From Fimbriimonas sp. (lineage in GTDB: Bacteria; Armatimonadota; Fimbriimonadia; Fimbriimonadales; Fimbriimonadaceae): DNA of 64,000 nucleotides. The notes beneath the pieces were generated by a model. The model did no database searches and was not told the DNA's origin. It was given only the letters and a program-made list of their open reading frames with translations. Of this stretch, positions 1 through 12,525 are shown piece by piece. The DNA is taken from positions 1-64,000 of the forward strand of contig JARLGV010000111.1 of NCBI GenBank assembly GCA_031292555.1, in the 5' to 3' direction. The stretch's first letter is position 1, and the number at the start of each line of letters is the position of its first letter. A program made the translations under genes and the position numbers.

Positions 1-1800
1 CAACTCGACTACAAGAACCCGGCACTCGCAAAGCCCGTTGCCGTAGGACAGAGTGAAACGGTTTCGACTCTTGTGGCCAAGGCTGCTCAAGCCGGAGGAC
101 TGGAGATCTGGGCGGACGCGCGGATTGCCAAGGATGAGGTGGACATCTTCGGTGAACAGGCAACCGCTTCCGAACTGCTTCGGGGCTTAGCACGGGCAGT
201 GTGCGGTACGTATCGGCGGGTTGGAGGCGCATACGTGCTCACATCCGACCTGGAGGGCCTGGCCACCCGTGGAACAAGAGCCCTTGCGGCCCGGGCACTC
301 GTCAAGCTAGACGTTCAGTCGAAGGTTGCCGAACTCCGCGACCAAATCCGAAATCAGCAACTGTTCGACCAGGTGGACTTTCTACCAGACGACCCATTTC
401 AAGCGAAGACGTTCCTTGTCACGAACCGTATGCCGACCTCATTCTACGCCGATCCAGGTTGGGTCTCCGAGTCGGTTATGAACCCTTCGATGCGAAATGC
501 GGTGCCGAACGTCAACGCACCGGGACCGGTGGACTCCGGCTTTGGACCCGGAAAGTCGCAGATGATTCCTGACCCCGCGTTGCGCGACAAGATCCACCTA
601 AAGGTAACTATCCGATATCGGTTCATCCTGCCGAATGGCATCGTGCTTGATAGCGAAGCGCTGGATCCCTTCTCGAACTCAATGATATCCGTGGGACCTC
701 AAGTTGAGAAGGTGACACTGCCTCTCGATTCAAGCTTGCTGAAGCTGGGATCGTCCGCGGGCTATCGTTCAGACGATCCGGACGCAGTAAGCAGGTTCTG
801 CGAACTCGCGAGAGAACACGGGATTGGAGAGGTCTGGATCGAAACACGGCGGCCGCAAGTGATCGACGCGGCACTGGCATCCGGCCTGATCATCGATCTT
901 GTCCTGCGTCCTTGGCAGATATTGCCGGGAGAGAGGTCCGAGATCGATCGCACTGTATTGGGGCAGACCGGCGGTCAGTTGAATCAGATTCCGACGGCAC
1001 GGCTTGATCTGGCCGCCGACCAATCGTACTTTTTTGCCGACAGCTTTTCTCCTGCCGTGGACCTACCCGATCATTGGACAAGGCTACTGGGATTGGCGTC
1101 GAAAAGGGGGATCCATCGATTGATCCTTATGGATCCGATCCCGGAAGGGTATCGGCATTCCGATTCGACCGACTACGAGCGGATCAGCCAGGGCCAAGAG
1201 ATCAGCAACGGAGTCCCTGTTCCAAAGAATCTAAGGGATCTGGTTCCGAACATCGGCGAGTTTGGATATACGACATCGTTGCGGCTTACCTGCCTGCGAA
1301 AGTTCGGAGTCGACCCAATCGATCTGGAACATCCGTTTCGGAGGGGACCCTACTCCCCGATCCCTTACTTCGGAGAAGGACAGATGGGGCAGTTCGAGTA
1401 CCCCAGAATGCGGTTCGGCGAAAACGATGAACTTACTGCGTTCGTAATGATCGAGAGAATGCGCAACGACCTGGCACTGTCGGCGCTTAAGAAAGCAGTC
1501 GATCGGCTGGCCGAGGCGGGACATCCGATCTGGCTGCAGTACGAATCCTATCTGCATGAGCGTCACCGCTCGCCCTTGGAGTTTGGGCCTTCGAGCGCTT
1601 TGACCGATCGATTCAGCCAGGAGCGCGATTCAAGCGAGATGATCACGATCAATCCGTTAACTGCCGAGGATAGCTCCGGCGCTTGGGTCTTTTCGATCCG
1701 CTGTGTCCTCGACAAACCCATGTGCTTCGACTTTAGCGACGTGAAACTGGCGAGACTTCCCGTTTACTTCGACCGCGTCTTCCGCAAGGCGAAGAACTGA
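1..1800 (+). CDS. Hypothetical protein with STN-like N-terminal module, 5' end outside window
   Basis: The reading frame is open through base 1, so the GTG at 73 is probably internal and the gene starts upstream of the window. The first ~80 visible residues (motifs GLEIWADARIAKDEV, ATASELLRGLARAV, GAYVLTSD) resemble the short secretin/TonB N-terminal (STN) fold, which is found in periplasmic or outer-membrane proteins. The rest (~500 residues) is not a family I recognise. It contains paired stretches such as GIGEVWIETRRPQ and GIHRLILMDPIPEG that could be strands of a TIM-barrel-like domain, then WLQYESYLHERHRS near the end. The stop overlaps the next start by one base (TGATG), implying translational coupling to the archaemetzincin. 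Function unknown; an envelope or secreted role is inferred from the STN-like part only. Confidence 0.6.
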   Translation, partial: QLDYKNPALAKPVAVGQSETVSTLVAKAAQAGGLEIWADARIAKDEVDIFGEQATASELLRGLARAVCGTYRRVGGAYVLTSDLEGLATRGTRALAARALVKLDVQSKVAELRDQIRNQQLFDQVDFLPDDPFQAKTFLVTNRMPTSFYADPGWVSESVMNPSMRNAVPNVNAPGPVDSGFGPGKSQMIPDPALRDKIHLKVTIRYRFILPNGIVLDSEALDPFSNSMISVGPQVEKVTLPLDSSLLKLGSSAGYRSDDPDAVSRFCELAREHGIGEVWIETRRPQVIDAALASGLIIDLVLRPWQILPGERSEIDRTVLGQTGGQLNQIPTARLDLAADQSYFFADSFSPAVDLPDHWTRLLGLASKRGIHRLILMDPIPEGYRHSDSTDYERISQGQEISNGVPVPKNLRDLVPNIGEFGYTTSLRLTCLRKFGVDPIDLEHPFRRGPYSPIPYFGEGQMGQFEYPRMRFGENDELTAFVMIERMRNDLALSALKKAVDRLAEAGHPIWLQYESYLHERHRSPLEFGPSSALTDRFSQERDSSEMITINPLTAEDSSGAWVFSIRCVLDKPMCFDFSDVKLARLPVYFDRVFRKAKN

Positions 1801-2390
1801 TGGGGCGATTGGGGCTGGGGCGTTTGTTGGCTGTCGCCGCCTGTGCCGGTTCGGTGGCGACTTTGTCGGCGAGAGCAGGCGATGATCCGCGAACTGAAAG
1901 CGTGGTGGGCGTGTTGCCACTGGGCCATCCCGACCAGCGAAACGTCGAGTTGGTTGAGGCGGCGCTCAAGCGGACGTACCGTTTCAAGGTTGTAGAACTC
2001 AAAGGCGTTCCGTTGCCCGACTCTGCCTACTATGCTCCTCGCCACCGATACCGCGCTGAGAAGCTCATCGCGTTTGAACAGAAGTGGCCGACATGGAAGG
2101 TGATCGGCGTGACGGATAGGGATATATCGACCACCCTCTACAAGAGCAAGGACTTCGGCATCATGGGGTTCGGGTACATCGGAGGCAGGTCGTGTGTCGT
2201 GTCCTCGCACCGCCCACACGAAAGAGTCGGAATTATCGCTATCCACGAAATAGGGCACACGTTGGGACTTCCGCACTGCCCCAATCCGAAATGCGTAATG
2301 CGCGACGGCGAGGGCAAGGGCCTCGTGGCGAAAACAACAGGCAAGTTCTGTGCGGTTTGCGCTTCAAAGATTCGGCAGTGGCTTAGATGA
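1800..2390 (+). CDS. amzA: Archaemetzincin-type zinc metalloprotease
   Basis: This 196-residue protein carries the archaemetzincin signature near its C-terminus: HEIGHTLGLPHC supplies the three zinc-binding histidines and the catalytic glutamate. It is followed by a cysteine and methionine (PNPKCVM) and then a CxxC pair (FCAVC), which in this family bind a second zinc. The length fits the family (about 180-200 residues). A hydrophobic stretch at residues 5-25 ending near SARA looks like a signal peptide, so the enzyme may be exported; many family members lack one. It is coupled to the upstream gene (TGATG) and its stop overlaps the next start (ATGA). Archaemetzincins are proteases of unknown substrate, common in archaea and patchy in bacteria. 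Confidence 0.88.
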   Translation: MGRLGLGRLLAVAACAGSVATLSARAGDDPRTESVVGVLPLGHPDQRNVELVEAALKRTYRFKVVELKGVPLPDSAYYAPRHRYRAEKLIAFEQKWPTWKVIGVTDRDISTTLYKSKDFGIMGFGYIGGRSCVVSSHRPHERVGIIAIHEIGHTLGLPHCPNPKCVMRDGEGKGLVAKTTGKFCAVCASKIRQWLR

Positions 2391-2989
2391 ACATTGAAAA
2401 TGGACTTGACGTGGTTATTCTTTCAGGCATGACAAAATGTGGGCTGCTCGCGTTGGTTTGGTCGGTTGGTGCGGCGATCTCGCTAGGCGGTCAAGCGCCG
2501 ACTGCAGACGAGCTAGTCAAGTCCGGTCTTGCCAAGGCGAGGGCAGAACACAAGAACGTACTGATAGATTTTCATGCTTCGTGGTGCCCCTGGTGCAAGC
2601 AACTCGATGCACTCTATGAAGACCCTCAGTTTGCCGAGAAGTTCAGGAAGAGCTACGTCATTGTTCCGATCACCGTCATCGAGCGGCCGTCACTGAAGGC
2701 GAAGACCAACGACGGATGGGATGCCCTGATGTTCAAGTACCGGAAACACAAGGATCAGGACATTCCCTACGTCGTGATCCTGGGTCCGACTGGAAAGCCG
2801 CTGGCTGACAGCTTTGAGAGATACGGTTCGGCTCTTCCCAACAACGCCGGCTTTCCCCAGACGCCCGAAGAGATTGACGCCTATATCAAGCAGATATCCG
2901 AAACGGGGAAGGGGTTTCAGTTTGCGGATCTGGCAAAGCTGAGGACGTTCTTCGTGAATGTGCGTGGGAAGTCGCACGGCGGGCACTAG
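2387..2989 (+). CDS. Thioredoxin-fold protein with CPWC active site
   Basis: The 200-residue protein has a thioredoxin-like core with the redox motif ASWCPWCKQLD at about residues 64-74 and the cis-proline region DIPYVVILGPTGKPL further on. It resembles the thioredoxin_7/DsbD-C-like group. The ATG at 2387 overlaps the previous stop (ATGA). A second in-frame ATG at 2429 begins a better signal peptide (MTKCGLLALVWSVGAAISLG), so translation may start there and give a 186-residue exported protein. The C-terminus has a His-rich tail (GKSHGGH). As third member of a tightly packed set with the STN-like protein and the protease, it may maintain cysteines in an exported partner; that is inference. Confidence 0.8.
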   Translation: MNIENGLDVVILSGMTKCGLLALVWSVGAAISLGGQAPTADELVKSGLAKARAEHKNVLIDFHASWCPWCKQLDALYEDPQFAEKFRKSYVIVPITVIERPSLKAKTNDGWDALMFKYRKHKDQDIPYVVILGPTGKPLADSFERYGSALPNNAGFPQTPEEIDAYIKQISETGKGFQFADLAKLRTFFVNVRGKSHGGH

Positions 2990-3057
2990 TCGAACGAACA
3001 AGGCGACACCTTGATTGATTGGGCAATGAGCAGATAATTGCGGGGTAAGATCGCCCG

Positions 3058-3672
3058 ATGGGTTTACGGGTCATCGGCGCAGGGTTGGGTCGGACAGGTA
3101 CGCATTCGCTGAAGCTTGGGTTGGAGCGGCTAACCGGCGAGCCCTGCTACCACATGGTCGAGGTGTTCAAGCACATGGACCACTGTCCTGTTTGGACGGA
3201 GGCTGCAAAGGGGAACATCCCGGACTGGAATCAGTTCCTGACCGGCTACGGAAGTGCCGTCGATTGGCCATCGGCCGCGTTCTGGAAAGAGATGTACGAT
3301 GCATTGCCCGGCTCGATCGTCGTGCTGTCCGTACGAGATCCGCAAGAGTGGTGGGATAGCGCCAGTTCGACGATCTTCCAGGCGATTGGCCATATGCCCG
3401 ACCCGAGTTGGCACGAGATGATCGACACAATCATGGCCAACCGATCGCACATCGACATGGTTCACGCCGACATGTGCATCGCATCCTTTCAGGCGCACAA
3501 CCAAGCGGTCATCGACTATGTGGCGCCCGAGCGCTTGGTCGTATGGAATGCGAAGGATGGCTGGGAACCGCTATGCAAAGCGCTTGGAGTTCCCGTCCCG
3601 AACGAACCGTTCCCCAAAACGAACACTCGCGCCGAGTTCCTTCAGCGGATGCACGATCGTGAGCAGGCCTGA
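3058..3672 (+). CDS. Sulfotransferase-like P-loop protein
   Basis: The 204-residue protein starts with VIGAGLGRTGTHSLKLGLE, the 5'-phosphosulfate-binding loop of the Sulfotransfer_4 group. Other typical elements are a buried VVLSVRDPQEWWDS strand and loop (the 3'-phosphate-binding segment) and the C-terminal LVVWNAKDGWEPLCKALGVP with PNEPFPKTN. The length is usual for the group. A TAAGAT hexamer at 3046-3051 sits 6 bases before the ATG, so the transcript may be nearly leaderless; there is no Shine-Dalgarno sequence. The substrate cannot be told. It stands alone between the thioredoxin-like gene and metY. Confidence 0.8.
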   Translation: MGLRVIGAGLGRTGTHSLKLGLERLTGEPCYHMVEVFKHMDHCPVWTEAAKGNIPDWNQFLTGYGSAVDWPSAAFWKEMYDALPGSIVVLSVRDPQEWWDSASSTIFQAIGHMPDPSWHEMIDTIMANRSHIDMVHADMCIASFQAHNQAVIDYVAPERLVVWNAKDGWEPLCKALGVPVPNEPFPKTNTRAEFLQRMHDREQA

Positions 3673-3881
3673 TGCTCGACCGATAGAGCGGCTGGGGCAC
3701 CCAAGACGCAGCCTCACACGAATTCGAGCTTTAGCGTCTGAATCTCACCTGGCGCCGGGCATGGACGAGCCTAACTATCGAAGGCGAGCGAAGGTTTGGA
3801 GCGCACTTTCGTAGGATGCCTTCCATATTCCAAGCGAGGAGTATCCGGTCTGGCCAACTTGTGAGATAGGCTCTTACCAAA

Positions 3882-5186
3882 ATGAGCAAAGAGTCCGTGT
3901 CCAAATCGTTTGAAACGTTGGCGCTTCACGCCGGCCAAAGCGTCGATCCTGCAACGAAATCCCGAGCGGTACCGATCTACCAGACGACGTCTTTTGTTTT
4001 CGACGATACGGCCCACGCGGCTAGGTTGTTCGGACTTCAGGAGTTCGGGAACATCTATACGCGGATCATGAATCCGACGACCGATGTCTTCGAGAAGCGA
4101 ATCGCCGGTCTCGAGGGCGGTACGACGGCGGTCGCTACCGCAAGCGGCCAGGCGGCTGAGACGCTGGCGATCACCACGATAGCGAGCGCGGGCGACGAGA
4201 TTGTTTCCTCAGCCTCGCTCTACGGCGGAACCTACAACCTATTTCACTACACGCTGCCCAAGTACGGTATCACGGTCCGGTTCGTCGATCCGTCCGATCC
4301 AGGCGCCCTCCGGAAGGCAATCAACGAGAAGACGAAGCTGATCTATGGCGAATCGGTCGGAAACCCCAAGTTGGATACGTTCCCGTTCGACGAGGTGTCG
4401 GCGGTCGCAAAGGCGCACGGCCTGCCGTTGGTCATCGACAACACCCTTCCAAGCCCCTATCTCGTCAAGCCGTTCGATCATGGCGCCAACGTGATCGTCC
4501 ACTCGGCGACCAAGTTCATTGGTGGCCACGGTACTTCGATCGGAGGAGTAGCGATCGACGGCGGGAACTTCGACTGGGGTTCCGGCCGTTTCCCGAATTT
4601 CACGGAGCCGGACCCGTCGTATCACGGCCTCAAGTACTGGGACGTGTTTGGCGCATTTCCCGGGTTGGGCAACGTGGCATTCGGTATCAAGGCCCGGGTT
4701 TCTGGTCTGCGCGATACCGGCGCGGCGCTTTCGCCGTTCAACGCCTTCCTGTTGTTGCAGGGCTTGGAAACGCTCCATTTGAGGTTGCAGCGCCACTCGG
4801 AGAACGGGCAGAAGATCGCCGAGTTCCTGGCCGCCCACCCGAAGGTCACCTGGGTGAACTACCCGGGCCTGCCGGATCATTCAGACCACGAGACTGCCAA
4901 GAAGTACCACTATCGGGGGCTGTATGGAGCGATCATCGGGTTTGGCATCGCCGGCGGTTCTCAAGCGGCCCAGGAGTTCATCGACAGGCTCGAGATCTTC
5001 TCGCTGCTTGCCAACGTGGGGGACGCCAAGTCGCTCGTGATTCATCCGGCATCGACGACCCACCAGCAGTTGACGGTTGAGGAGCAGGCGTCCGCCGGCG
5101 TTACCCCCGATTTCATCCGGTTGTCGGTCGGAATCGAAAACGTCGCCGACCTCATCGCCGACCTCACCCAAGCTCTGGGTTCGTGA
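3882..5186 (+). CDS. metY: O-acetylhomoserine aminocarboxypropyltransferase (MetY)
   Basis: The 434-residue protein is a PLP-dependent Cys/Met-metabolism enzyme. It shows ETLALHAGQ at the N-terminus, the cofactor loop ATASGQAAE, the PLP-stacking region YGGTYNLFHYTLP, DNTLPSPYLVKPFDHGAN, and the Schiff-base lysine in VHSATKFIGGHG. The insert GGNFDWGSGRFPNFTEPDPSYHGLKYWD and the overall length separate MetY from shorter cystathionine gamma-synthases. It makes homocysteine from O-acetylhomoserine and sulfide in cytosolic methionine synthesis. No SAM riboswitch is recognisable in the 209 bases upstream. It is transcribed alone, and the beta-galactosidase gene downstream converges on it. Confidence 0.93.
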   Translation: MSKESVSKSFETLALHAGQSVDPATKSRAVPIYQTTSFVFDDTAHAARLFGLQEFGNIYTRIMNPTTDVFEKRIAGLEGGTTAVATASGQAAETLAITTIASAGDEIVSSASLYGGTYNLFHYTLPKYGITVRFVDPSDPGALRKAINEKTKLIYGESVGNPKLDTFPFDEVSAVAKAHGLPLVIDNTLPSPYLVKPFDHGANVIVHSATKFIGGHGTSIGGVAIDGGNFDWGSGRFPNFTEPDPSYHGLKYWDVFGAFPGLGNVAFGIKARVSGLRDTGAALSPFNAFLLLQGLETLHLRLQRHSENGQKIAEFLAAHPKVTWVNYPGLPDHSDHETAKKYHYRGLYGAIIGFGIAGGSQAAQEFIDRLEIFSLLANVGDAKSLVIHPASTTHQQLTVEEQASAGVTPDFIRLSVGIENVADLIADLTQALGS

Positions 5187-5314
5187 TCCCAGCGTGCTGA
5201 TGCCATGTCGAACTGGGGCTGGCTGGTAACTCCCAAGGCGCGGTCCGATACGAGCCTAGGGCACCAACCCCAGGCTCGGCGTGCACGTGACCGAACAGGG
5301 CCAACTGCCCATGC

Positions 5315-8404
<3,090 letters not shown>

Positions 8405-8478
8405 CTAAGTTCATGCGGTGGGCATGCCTTCGCGTGCGATCTGAATACAAACTCGCCTGAATTGGCGGTGAACGGCAA

Positions 8479-8511
8479 AGCGCCCTCGTGCCAAGTTAGC
8501 TAGAGGGCGCT
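8479..8511 (-). terminator. Hairpin after the DUF4382 lipoprotein gene
   Basis: A 9-bp perfect stem (AGCGCCCTC with GAGGGCGCT) and a 15-base loop start 9 bases past the stop of the minus-strand gene. It is followed on that strand by only three Ts, so it may be a weak terminator or an mRNA 3' stabiliser. Confidence 0.5.
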
Positions 8512-8520
8512 CTCGAACGC

Positions 8521-10026
8521 TTATCGCAGGGGATTTGCGCTTTGCTGGCCGGCCTTTAGTAGCCCTTGAACGGTGGGAAGCAACCTGACCGACCGGGCGG
8601 CGATGGTGCTGGTTTTGGGATCGAGTACGCCCCTGACATCGACCGACGCTCCGGAGGCGACTGCGCCGAAAAACGTCGCCGCATCCGCGGCCGCATCGTT
8701 CACTTGGTAGGTAGTCAAGGTGCTCGTCTTGACCGAAAGCACAGCGTTCGGAGTCTGCCAGCCCCCGGTCCACATCGCGACCGAGACCGAGAACGATTGG
8801 GTGGAAACGTCGATGTTCGATACCGGACCCTCGACGTCTACCTTGTGCGATTGGCCTGGTCCGCCATTTCCGCCTCCTCCGGGGCTGCCCCCACTCACCG
8901 TCGGTATTAGCTGAACGGATACCGCATCGATTGTCGAGCCAGTGAGGGTCCCTTGGACCTGAATTTCGCTGGATCCGGCGGTCAATGCTGCGAAGAACTC
9001 GGCCTCGGTGTCGGTGACTCCGCTCACGTCGATGAAGGTGGTGGACGCCGAGACATTCACCGTGATAGAGGTCGATGGCGGTTCGAAGCCGCCGCACCCG
9101 TCGATCGTCATTGTGATCGTGTTGGTGCTGAGGCTGTCTGCCGTGACAGTGCCGATAACGCCTGCCGGCGGAGGCGGCAAGCCTCCAACCTGGATGATGA
9201 TCGCGGTCGCAACGAGGATGTTGTTCGCAGAATCGTAGGTTCCCGCCACCGTAACCATCTCGCCGTTGGCCAACGTTGGGTTGGGGCTTCCGTCCGAATT
9301 ATAGAGAACCGTGGATGCGTTCGTGCTGATCGTGACGTCCTGATTGGAGGTCACCGCGAGGTCGCTGCCGAGTGTCAAAGTGAAATCGGGAGAAGTTCCC
9401 GCCAGTCCAGTAACGAAGCCGAAGTAGTCGCCGCCGACAATGTGTCCGGGATCGATCGGTCCATTGGGCGGTCCGCACTGGAGGTAGTTGTTGTTCGGAG
9501 CGCTGACGGTGTTTCCATTTAGGTTCCAGTTCGCCAGGTTAAAGTCGACTACCAGGTTCTTGGTAGAGGCGGCGTTTTGGGGAGTCGCGAACTTGGCGGA
9601 CAGGACCGTCGTGCTTCCGCTCGAACCGGCGAAGGACGCCGTGACTGCGGTCGTTACGCCCTTGGGCACGATCGAAAGGCTCGACGAGACCGTTACATTC
9701 ACGCCCGTGAATATGCCGGCCGGCGCCGCGAATGCCGTGAGGAGCAGGTATTTCTGGCTGGTCGTGTCGTGCAACGATAGTAGGTCGACGACTTGGCCGC
9801 CAGCGGTTCCAGCGGTGTAGACGGTTGTCGCGGTGCCGGACGAGCCGACGAGGTCTACCTTCGTTACCGTTGCCCATACATGGTCGTAGTTAGTGTTGAT
9901 CGCGTCAGTCAAATACAGATTGGCCCTGGGTGTTCCAGAGGCACTCTCGGATCCGCCTCCGCCGCAGCCTGAGAGACCGAGGCCCATTACGACTGCTAGC
10001 AAGCTGGTTGCGAGGCTACGAAACAT
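8521..10026 (-). CDS. Lipoprotein with DUF4382 and DUF5666 repeats
   Basis: The start at 10026 is chosen because it gives a classic lipoprotein signal (MFRSLATSLLAVVMGLGLSG followed by Cys) and has GAGAGGTGG a proper distance upstream; an in-frame ATG at 10050 lacks both. The 501-residue product begins with a DUF4382-like domain (ANLYLTDAINTNYDHVWATV). At least three DUF5666-like beta modules follow, each ending in a phrase such as VQGTLTGSTIDAVSVQLIPT or VDVRGVLDPKTSTIAARSVR. It should be anchored in the envelope facing outward. Ligand and function are unknown. The final residues (GLLKAGQQSANPLR) are not typical of these families. The gene is monocistronic, with a hairpin after the stop. Confidence 0.75.
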   Translation of the reverse strand: MFRSLATSLLAVVMGLGLSGCGGGGSESASGTPRANLYLTDAINTNYDHVWATVTKVDLVGSSGTATTVYTAGTAGGQVVDLLSLHDTTSQKYLLLTAFAAPAGIFTGVNVTVSSSLSIVPKGVTTAVTASFAGSSGSTTVLSAKFATPQNAASTKNLVVDFNLANWNLNGNTVSAPNNNYLQCGPPNGPIDPGHIVGGDYFGFVTGLAGTSPDFTLTLGSDLAVTSNQDVTISTNASTVLYNSDGSPNPTLANGEMVTVAGTYDSANNILVATAIIIQVGGLPPPPAGVIGTVTADSLSTNTITMTIDGCGGFEPPSTSITVNVSASTTFIDVSGVTDTEAEFFAALTAGSSEIQVQGTLTGSTIDAVSVQLIPTVSGGSPGGGGNGGPGQSHKVDVEGPVSNIDVSTQSFSVSVAMWTGGWQTPNAVLSVKTSTLTTYQVNDAAADAATFFGAVASGASVDVRGVLDPKTSTIAARSVRLLPTVQGLLKAGQQSANPLR

Positions 10027-10197
10027 AAAATCCCACCTCTCGGGCGTCATTCACGCCGACCTCTGATTTCAGGCGAAAACACCCCACCTATACATGATAG
10101 TGCGAAAAGACGAAGAAATCATGAATGTCGGCTTTTGGCAGAGAAGCTACAGTAAAGACCGGTTTTAGCGCCAACTTTCGAGCCGGGTGGTAAGGTC

Positions 10198-12525
10198 ATG
10201 GCGGTGTTCGTTCTCGCTATGCTCGCTTTTGCCCATTTGGCTCACTTTCATGCCGGATCGCTAGACTTGGACCTCGATGGCGCCGGCTGCATCCAGTCGG
10301 TTTCGATCGGCGGCGGCCCGAATCTGGCGCCAAACCGCCCCCCCTCGCCCCTCCTTTCGCTGAGGGTTGCGGGTCATGTTATTGCACCAGACGCCGCCGG
10401 TTGGAACGCCCGTACAAAGACGCTAACGTTCCTCTATGGAAACCGCCGGGCAATCGTTCATGTGGAGACTCACGACTCGCACCTCTCGTTTGAACTACGA
10501 CGAGTTCAGCCGGCGGGCGAGGTCGAAGTGGCGATCTGGGGGCCGATCGCTACGGTATTGAAGCAGTCCGTTGGCGAGACGATCGGCGTCGTTCAGGGCA
10601 ACGGGCTAGCCTTCGGCTTGCAGGTGCTAAACCCGAAGACGCTCGGAGGCTTCCCGAACACCGAGGACGACATCGAGCCTTCTTACGACATTTTCGAGAC
10701 CGGGAACTTGGTCGATATGACGGACAAGGATGCCGCAACCGAGAACTATCGGGGCGACACCGCGAGGCCGACCGACTTTGGATCGGTGGTGCAGGCATAC
10801 ACGCGGAACCGGTCCAAGACACGCATCATCGCGAATTGGGCTCATCCGTTCTACACCGCACCGGCATTCAAGGACGGCGGAGTCGTTGGCAGCAAGATAG
10901 CGTTGTTTGGCTGCCGGGCAACGAGCGCGCTTGAAACTATCGGGCGCATCGAACTAGCCGAAGGGCTCCCGCACCCGATGCTGGACGGCATTTGGGGCAA
11001 GATGAGCCCGACTGCGCACCAGTCTTATCTCGTCATGGGCTTCGATACCCATAACCTGGACGAGTGCCTGAAGATCGCTCGGGCCGCCGGCCTCCGCTAC
11101 CTCTATTCAGACGGCTGCTTTGATACGTGGGGACATTTCAAGTTGAACCCCGGGGGCTTCCCCAAGAACTGGGAGAGCATGAAGGAGTGCGTCGACCGAG
11201 CGTCCGCCCAAGGCGTCCGGTTGGGAGTTCACACGCTCTCGAACTTCATCACGACGAACGACCCTTACGTAACGCCGGTCCCCGATCCTCGGTTGGCAGA
11301 AGTAGGCGAAAGTGTGCTGACCGCAGATTTTGGCGCAAGCGAAACCGATGTTACGATCGCGGATCCCAAGTTCTTCAACGAGATGGCGAACAATACCCTC
11401 CGGACGGTTCGGGTGGGCGATGAATTGATCGAATACGGTTCGGTTTCTGGATCGGCGCCCTGGACATTGCTCCAGTGCAAGCGCGGAGCGTTTGGAACCA
11501 GGGTTGCCGGTCACGCCAAGGGTTCGCGCATCGCAAAACTAATGGACCACGGTTATCGGACGTTCCTGACCAACGCCGCCCTGACGAAGGAGGTAGCCCA
11601 CAACCTGGCCGACTTCTTCAACAAGACCGGTTTGCGCCAAACATCGATGGACGGCCTGGAAGGTAACTGGTCGACCGGTATGGGGCAATACGGCCGCACG
11701 CTATTCGCTAAGTCGTGGTACGACGCCCTTGGGCCGGAACTGAAAGGGCAGGTGATCAACGACGCCAGTAATCCAGGCGCCTATAACTGGCACATCAACA
11801 CTCGAATGAACTGGGGCGAGCCTTGGTACGCCGGTTTTCGAAAGAGCCAGACCCAATACAGGTTGAAGAACCAGCACTACTTCCGCCGGAATCTTATGCC
11901 GGGAATGTTAGGCTGGTTTCAGGTTACGTCCGAAACGACGCCCGAGGACATTCAGTGGCTTTTGGCTCGAGCGGCCGGCTTCGATGCGGGATTCTGCATC
12001 ACCGCCAGCCTGGATTCGGTCCGGCACAATCCACACGAGCAGTCTATTTTGGCCCTCGTGAAGGCCTGGGAGTCGGCGAGGAATGCCCATGTTTTTCCGC
12101 CCGACCTGCTGCCCGGACTTCAGAACATCGAGAACGAGTACGAGCTTGTTCAAGCGTCGAACGACGCTTGGTCCCTCACGCCGATGACTTCGCACAAGTT
12201 CGAGGTCGGCTCCGAGTCGCAGACAGTAAGTTTCGAGGTTGGATCCTATGCCCAGGGCGGGAAGCTGATTCTACAGGTCCCCGCGAACACTAAGTTCAGT
12301 CAGTGGGAGGTCCGCCTCGATGCCAATGTGCTCAAACCCGATTGGCCCGCCGAAGTCGACGGGTATCGATACCTCTCGCTGGACCTGTCCAACGTCAAGC
12401 CGGGTACTCACAAGCTGTCTGTTTCCGGCCATCTAGGTGGCGGATCCAAGCCCACTCCGGTCGACGGCGAGCTACGAATCCCCCGCTCGGAGCCAGTCGC
12501 GCTGCACCCAAGGAGCGCGGATTGA
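10198..12525 (+). CDS. Putative exported glycoside hydrolase, clan GH-D-like barrel
   Basis: The 775-residue protein has a signal peptide (VFVLAMLAFAHLAHFHAG) and an N-terminal beta-sandwich (to about residue 270). A TIM-barrel-like part follows, with YLVMGFDTHNLDECLKIARA, LRYLYSDGCFDTWGHFKLNP, GVRLGVHTLSNFITTNDPYV and LRQTSMDGLEGNWSTGM. These resemble the strands of alpha-galactosidase-type (GH27/36/31) barrels where acidic residues end beta strands; the two catalytic aspartates may be in SDGCFD and SMDGLEG. The C-terminus (from ~650) is another beta-sandwich. An insertion at about 360-440 (TVRVGDELIEYGSVSGS) looks like a small beta domain. Family assignment and substrate are uncertain. Confidence 0.6.
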   Translation: MAVFVLAMLAFAHLAHFHAGSLDLDLDGAGCIQSVSIGGGPNLAPNRPPSPLLSLRVAGHVIAPDAAGWNARTKTLTFLYGNRRAIVHVETHDSHLSFELRRVQPAGEVEVAIWGPIATVLKQSVGETIGVVQGNGLAFGLQVLNPKTLGGFPNTEDDIEPSYDIFETGNLVDMTDKDAATENYRGDTARPTDFGSVVQAYTRNRSKTRIIANWAHPFYTAPAFKDGGVVGSKIALFGCRATSALETIGRIELAEGLPHPMLDGIWGKMSPTAHQSYLVMGFDTHNLDECLKIARAAGLRYLYSDGCFDTWGHFKLNPGGFPKNWESMKECVDRASAQGVRLGVHTLSNFITTNDPYVTPVPDPRLAEVGESVLTADFGASETDVTIADPKFFNEMANNTLRTVRVGDELIEYGSVSGSAPWTLLQCKRGAFGTRVAGHAKGSRIAKLMDHGYRTFLTNAALTKEVAHNLADFFNKTGLRQTSMDGLEGNWSTGMGQYGRTLFAKSWYDALGPELKGQVINDASNPGAYNWHINTRMNWGEPWYAGFRKSQTQYRLKNQHYFRRNLMPGMLGWFQVTSETTPEDIQWLLARAAGFDAGFCITASLDSVRHNPHEQSILALVKAWESARNAHVFPPDLLPGLQNIENEYELVQASNDAWSLTPMTSHKFEVGSESQTVSFEVGSYAQGGKLILQVPANTKFSQWEVRLDANVLKPDWPAEVDGYRYLSLDLSNVKPGTHKLSVSGHLGGGSKPTPVDGELRIPRSEPVALHPRSAD

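Noticed and set aside
3673-3881. SAM riboswitch upstream of metY
   Set aside because: I could not find the conserved core of SAM-I or SAM-II classes or a terminator near the start.
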